This document shows positions 61,252-64,000 of a stretch of 64,000 bases of DNA, piece by piece. How positions within the stretch are numbered: position 1 is the stretch's first letter; every line of letters begins with the position of its first letter. A program made the position numbers and the translations under genes. This DNA comes from an uncultured Bacteroidales bacterium (GTDB lineage: Bacteria; Bacteroidota; Bacteroidia; Bacteroidales; UBA932). The notes beneath the pieces were generated by a model. It was not told the origin of the DNA, ran no database searches, and worked only from the letters and a program-made list of their open reading frames with translations. The stretch is taken from assembly GCA_947306365.1 (NCBI GenBank), contig CAMZGD010000001.1, forward strand, positions 183,598 through 247,597, given 5' to 3'.

Positions 61252-61498
61252 CAATATTAATAGTAAAGGGTGTAAGGACGATGCTCCCGTGTTACTACAC
61301 CTCCCCTCGGTTAGGGTTCTTGGAAAATAAAGCAGGCATCCATTTAGTGGATAGATGCCCGCCATAGTTCCTTTACTATTGTCATAATATTGATGACAAG
61401 TGCAAAGGTAAACAAAAACACTACACTTGCAACAGCAAAAAAGCAAAATAAACAAAGATAAACAAAAAAAGCATCCGACTAATAGACGGATGCTTTGA
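61252..61498. other. A+T-rich non-coding stretch
   Basis: It contains an imperfect hairpin (GGCATCCA...TGGATAGATGCC, 61335-61359) and a perfect terminator hairpin (61468-61496). No gene is supported. Confidence 0.5.
61468..61496 (-). terminator. intrinsic terminator (minus strand)
   Basis: Perfect 10-bp arms AAAGCATCCG / CGGATGCTTT with a 9-nt loop, followed on the minus strand by seven T in total. It faces transcription coming from the 61666-62778 lipoprotein genes. Confidence 0.8.
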
Positions 61499-61627
61499 AG
61501 GGGAGCTCCCCAAAACAGTGAAATATTGAACCTGTGGAAAGGGTTCGTTGAGCTGGTCCATTACATTGACGAAAACAAGGAATGGCTGGACCAGGAATTG
61601 GAGTTTTGCCAGAACTGGAAGCTATGA
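61499..61627 (+). pseudogene. C-terminal gene fragment
   Basis: A plus-strand reading frame with no usable start at its left end encodes about 42 residues ending in WLDQELEFCQNWKL and a TGA at 61625. It has the look of a real protein tail (helical, tryptophan-rich). It begins at the palindrome GGGGAGCTCCCC (61500-61511), so the 5' part was probably lost in a rearrangement. The parent family is not recognised. It runs opposite to the lipoprotein genes and its end is 39 nt from one of them. Confidence 0.4.
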
Positions 61628-61665
61628 GAATGTGTATCCTGGAAAATCTGACCGGTCCGTTATTC

Positions 61666-62052
61666 TTAATTGACAGGCGTAAACGTGAAACTCTTAAGGA
61701 CGACCGGCTTTTTTTCCGCCTCACCCATGGCATTTCCGGGTTGGAAAACCACAGAAATGACTATCTTCTTGTTAGCCTGGTCCTTATACTGGGCGGCTAC
61801 CCCTTCGGCAGCGGAGACAGCCGCATTGTCACCTGCGGAAGAACGAATGTCATACTGTCTGGTGGCCTTCAGTACAGCATCTCTCATAGCGCCGAAAATG
61901 ATGCCGGATCCTTCGCTGGAAGACACATTGATATCCGGAATGCAGGTATAGATTCCCACTACAGGGTCGGAGTTGTCGATCTGGTTACAGGAGGTGATAC
62001 AAAATACCATGCAAGCCGCAATGGCAATGAGAATGGACTTGGTTGCTTTCAT
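61666..62052 (-). CDS. small predicted lipoprotein
   Basis: Encodes 128 residues. A lipoprotein signal (hydrophobic 6-20, ITSC with Cys22) precedes a short domain containing GIYTCIPDINVSSSEGSG. No family is recognised. It is the second gene of a two-gene unit, 18 nt after the 235-residue lipoprotein, and ends before the terminator at 61468. Confidence 0.6.
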   Translation of the reverse strand: MKATKSILIAIAACMVFCITSCNQIDNSDPVVGIYTCIPDINVSSSEGSGIIFGAMRDAVLKATRQYDIRSSAGDNAAVSAAEGVAAQYKDQANKKIVISVVFQPGNAMGEAEKKPVVLKSFTFTPVN

Positions 62053-62070
62053 TCTGTTAGTATAATAATG

Positions 62071-62778
62071 TTAACGGATAAATTCTTTCAACAGTTTATG
62101 AAGGAGTTCACTGACATACCCGCTCTCCGTCGGATGGGAGCCGAAGGTCGGTACTTCTTTGACGAAATGCACTACCCGGTCTTTCTCCCCGTCGATTACG
62201 GCGCAGAACATGATGTTGCCATAAGGATCACTCACATTGTAGTTCCCGGAAGGAGTAGTAATGCCCCGAATACCGGTAATGGATTCAACGGCTTTGTCAA
62301 TGATTCTTCCTGCAGCCTTCTCCACCTTCTCCCGCTGGTATCCCACCTTGGTCTGGGTGTAACCGTAAGAATAGATTACAATGCCGTAACGGAGCCCGCT
62401 GTCATCAAGGAGTTTCCGAAGGGACTTGGGAACACGGAGGCGGTCGCTCTTCTTCGGATCGACGTCTACAAACGAACTGATCCATTTTTTCATATCCGCA
62501 TTAACGCCCGCATAATCCGCCGGAATCATATCGGAAAAAGGGAAGCGCTCTGAATTGATGATGTTTGAAATAAGGGTGGTGGCCATTTGGGAATCGCCTT
62601 CATCATAATAGCCCTTCCCGTCGTCACCATAACATACGATGTAAGAATAGGGCTGGATAAAAGCGTACTCGGGGATTGCGGAAAGGTTTACATCCGCAGC
62701 GGTGTGCCGGGATGCACCGCAGGCGGTAAGCGTCAGGAGTGTCAATAAAGCAATGGTGATCTTAATTGTTTTCATCAT
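62071..62778 (-). CDS. predicted lipoprotein of unknown function
   Basis: Encodes 235 residues. The signal ends in LTAC (Cys20). The body contains YSYIVCYGDDGKGYYDEGDSQ-like acidic and tyrosine-rich stretches and ends in a lysine-rich helix. It resembles no family I know. It heads a two-gene unit with the 128-residue lipoprotein. The deleted IS21 element begins 58 nt upstream of its start. Confidence 0.6.
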   Translation of the reverse strand: MMKTIKITIALLTLLTLTACGASRHTAADVNLSAIPEYAFIQPYSYIVCYGDDGKGYYDEGDSQMATTLISNIINSERFPFSDMIPADYAGVNADMKKWISSFVDVDPKKSDRLRVPKSLRKLLDDSGLRYGIVIYSYGYTQTKVGYQREKVEKAAGRIIDKAVESITGIRGITTPSGNYNVSDPYGNIMFCAVIDGEKDRVVHFVKEVPTFGSHPTESGYVSELLHKLLKEFIR

Positions 62779-62836
62779 GTTATCTGATATTCAAAACGAT
62801 ATTATACTCGAGTGAGATCTGTTTCGGGGAGTATTG

Positions 62837-63551
62837 TTGTAGATAATACTGTTGTTTTCCGCCGTTTTGTATTTGAAAAAGGGACCACTTTGAGGTGGTA
62901 TACGCAAAGGTAAACAAGTCCGGTTATAATTACAATCTTTTCAACATATTTTGCGTCTCCCGTACCCGGTATGACTGTCCGGTCATGTTGACCAGGTAGG
63001 CCTTGTGACAGAGCCGGTCGACGAGCGCAGAGCAAAGGACTTTGTCCTTCATGATCTCCTCCCAGCGCGTAAACGGGAGGTTTGTCGTTATTATGGTGGC
63101 CTTGGTCCCGCTCCGGAGGGAGAGGTGGTTGAACAGCATCTCCGCCCCTTCCTTGTCGAAGCCGACATATCCCATCTCGTCACAGATGACCAGATCGTAG
63201 CGCTTAAAGCGGAACTCCAGGCTTTGTAGAGTCTTGTTCGTCCGGGCCTCACGTATAAGCGTAAGTAGGTGAGGGGCCGTGGCCAGGAACTCGGTCATCC
63301 CCAGGTCCGGGTACTTCTCGATGGCTGCTTCGAAGTCATGGACGAGGCGGCTGACGGTCTTACGGTCTGTCTTGGTGAGCCGGGCGATCTCCCTCAGGCT
63401 CTTCTCTTCTACTCGGTAGCAGTGCAGAATATGTTGCTTTAGGTCCATACTGATCATTATTTGTGGAATCGTTTACCACAAGATAACAACTCCTCAGTAC
63501 TGGCCCCATTTTCAAGTACAACAGTGGGGGAATTTTATAGTATTATTTACA
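62837..63551 (-). mobile_element. internally deleted IS21-family element, 715 bp
   Basis: The ends are imperfect inverted repeats of about 50 bp that both start TGTA(G/A)ATAATACT (62837 inward and 63551 inward) and share TTGTA(T/C)TTGAAAA further in. Full IS21 elements are 2-2.5 kb, so about 1.5 kb is missing from the centre. One open frame fuses the istA start to the istB end. A target-site duplication was not found by eye. The left end lies 58 nt from a lipoprotein gene and the right end 21 nt from the tRNA-Asn terminator repeat. Confidence 0.8.
62930..63457 (-). CDS. in-frame IstA'-'IstB fusion from a deleted IS21 element
   Basis: Encodes 175 residues. Residues 1-52 are the IstA N-terminus with a helix-turn-helix (SLREIARLTKTDRKTVSRLV). 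From about residue 54 the sequence is the C-terminal part of the IstB ATPase: Walker B LVICDEMG (D93, E94), LLFNHLSLRSGT, TTNLPF and VDRLCHKAYLVNM. Walker A and the IstA DDE domain are gone, so the protein can neither bind ATP normally nor catalyse transposition. It might still bind the element ends through the IstA helix-turn-helix. The start may be 63457 or the ATG at 63448. Confidence 0.85.
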   Translation of the reverse strand: MISMDLKQHILHCYRVEEKSLREIARLTKTDRKTVSRLVHDFEAAIEKYPDLGMTEFLATAPHLLTLIREARTNKTLQSLEFRFKRYDLVICDEMGYVGFDKEGAEMLFNHLSLRSGTKATIITTNLPFTRWEEIMKDKVLCSALVDRLCHKAYLVNMTGQSYRVRETQNMLKRL

Positions 63552-63571
63552 GTTGGTCAATTGCCCCAAAA

Positions 63572-63605
63572 AGAAAAGCACCTACGTTTCCGTAAGTGCT
63601 TGATT
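63572..63605 (-). terminator. tRNA-Asn terminator, copy 2 of the 34-nt direct repeat
   Basis: On the minus strand the arms AAGCACTTACG / CGTAGGTGCTT flank GAAA and are followed by TTCTTTTT. It lies 9 nt beyond the 3' end of tRNA-Asn. Confidence 0.8.
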
Positions 63606-63613
63606 ATCAGTTG

Positions 63614-63687
63614 CTCCTCAAGTAGGACTTGAACCTACGACCCCCTGATTAACAGTCAGGTGCTCTAACCAACTGAGCTATTGAGGA
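63614..63687 (-). tRNA. tRNA-Asn (anticodon GTT)
   Basis: On the minus strand the acceptor stem TCCTCAA / TTGAGGA, anticodon stem CCTGA/TCAGG with loop CTGTTAA (anticodon GTT, asparagine) and T-arm GTAGG/CCTAC around TTCAAGT are clear. The discriminator is G. CCA is not encoded. Confidence 0.96.
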
Positions 63688-63702
63688 AGGTTGTTCCCTT
63701 GT

Positions 63703-63742
63703 TGGGACTGCAAATGTAGGACAAAATCTCCGGAGTGCAAAA
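63703..63742 (-). promoter_or_regulatory. tRNA-Asn promoter and leader
   Basis: On the minus strand TTTTG, a 19-nt spacer and TACATTTG (63718 to 63711) are followed by CAGTCCCAA, the leader common to the four tRNA genes. Confidence 0.75.
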
Positions 63743-63833
63743 TTTTTCTGCAAAAAGTTTCGGCGGGCGGGGCGGACGCAAGCCGGCGATCGGGGCGGGC
63801 ACAAATTTTTTTATGAAGTTTGGATTTATTTAC

Positions 63834-63857
63834 TACCTTTGCAGTCCCAATCGGAAC
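63834..63857 (+). promoter_or_regulatory. tRNA-Leu promoter -7 element and leader
   Basis: TACCTTTG (63834-63841) followed by CAGTCCCAA. A TTATG at 63811 lies 18 nt upstream as a weak -33 element. Confidence 0.65.
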
Positions 63858-63941
63858 GCCCGGATGGCGGAATCGGTAGACGCGCTAGTTTCAGGGACTA
63901 GTAAACGCAAGTTTGTGCAGGTTCGAGTCCTGTTCCGGGCA
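63858..63941 (+). tRNA. tRNA-Leu (anticodon CAG)
   Basis: Acceptor stem GCCCGGA / TCCGGGC, anticodon stem CTAGT/ACTAG with loop TTCAGGG (anticodon CAG, leucine), a long variable arm and a T-arm around TTCGAGT. The total of 84 nt suits a class II tRNA. CCA is not encoded. Confidence 0.96.
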
Positions 63942-63944
63942 CAT

Positions 63945-63980
63945 AAAGAGGGTGACTAAAAAGTGGTCACCCTCTTTTTT
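63945..63980 (+). terminator. tRNA-Leu terminator
   Basis: Perfect 12-bp arms AAAGAGGGTGAC / GTCACCCTCTTT with a 9-nt loop, continuing into a T-run of six. Confidence 0.9.
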
Positions 63981-64000
63981 GTGTCCGATTGTGGCCTGAG

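Noticed and set aside
62829..63559. Target-site duplication of the deleted IS21 element
   Set aside because: The bases outside the ends (TATTGT and GTTGGT) do not match well enough.
63735..63959. A 74-codon open frame at the right end
   Set aside because: It runs through the tRNA-Leu gene and its promoter.

Overview
The window reads as chromosomal DNA of a GC-rich member of the Bacteroidales (phylum Bacteroidota). The signs are a SusC/SusD-like outer-membrane pair, a second TonB-dependent receptor paired with a DUF4249-type lipoprotein, type III glutamine synthetase, many lipoproteins of Bacteroidota type, IS30 and IS21 elements of Bacteroidota type, and promoters of the form TTG/TTTG-N19-TAnnTTTG. 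The genus cannot be fixed from the sequence alone. By eye most of the window is rich in G and C, while parts of 28.7-31.9, 51.5-53.8 and 60.9-63.5 kb are poorer and look accessory.

0-15 kb, core. A truncated LptF/LptG permease gene and alaS run on the minus strand. Divergent from them is a plus-strand series: two M23 peptidases, a MerR regulator, a Nif3-like protein, a COG1579 zinc-ribbon protein, dnaB, an RseC-like protein, the complete Rnf complex (rnfBCDGEA) and a small TPR protein, closed by a bidirectional terminator. 15-21.2 kb: glyA, a SpoU-family rRNA/tRNA methyltransferase, tRNA-Pro, a lipoprotein, pnp, rpsO and a small conserved-looking protein. 21.2-31.9 kb: an IS30-family insertion, a secreted protein, a SusD/SusC pair and a large lipoprotein joining Ig-like domains, leucine-rich repeats and an M64 peptidase.

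32-36.7 kb, minus strand: a tight cassette of NlpC/P60 endopeptidase, Tat-exported dipeptide epimerase, GH109 lipoprotein and a sugar-1-kinase resembling N-acetylhexosamine 1-kinase. Together these look like a salvage route for peptidoglycan peptides and amino sugars. 36.8-44.9 kb: acpP, a membrane LytTR regulator, then one seven-gene operon, fabH-fabF-fabZ-fabG-etfB-etfA-acyl-CoA dehydrogenase. It joins most of a fatty-acid elongation cycle to an electron-transfer flavoprotein and has no conventional enoyl reductase. 45-51.2 kb: glutamine synthetase III, YraN, mannose-1-phosphate guanylyltransferase, arginine deiminase, pheS and tRNA-Gly.

51.3-63.7 kb is a mosaic between tRNA-Gly and tRNA-Asn. 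It starts with a duplicated tRNA-Gly 3' end plus terminator and with palindromic repeats. It then holds an HExxH lipoprotein, an HD-domain lipoprotein, a beta-helix/hydrolase lipoprotein, the DUF4249/TonB receptor pair, gene fragments, small lipoproteins and a 715-bp deleted IS21 element whose istA and istB are fused in frame. A 34-nt direct repeat (61003 and 63572), the second copy being the tRNA-Asn terminator, brackets the last 2.6 kb. tRNA-Leu closes the window. All four tRNA genes share the leader TTTGCAGTCCCAA.

The observations judged most worth following are the fab-etf-acyl-CoA dehydrogenase operon, the wall/amino-sugar salvage cassette, the deleted IS21 derivative, the repeats next to tRNA-Gly, and the M23 paralogue with a Cys in place of a catalytic His.
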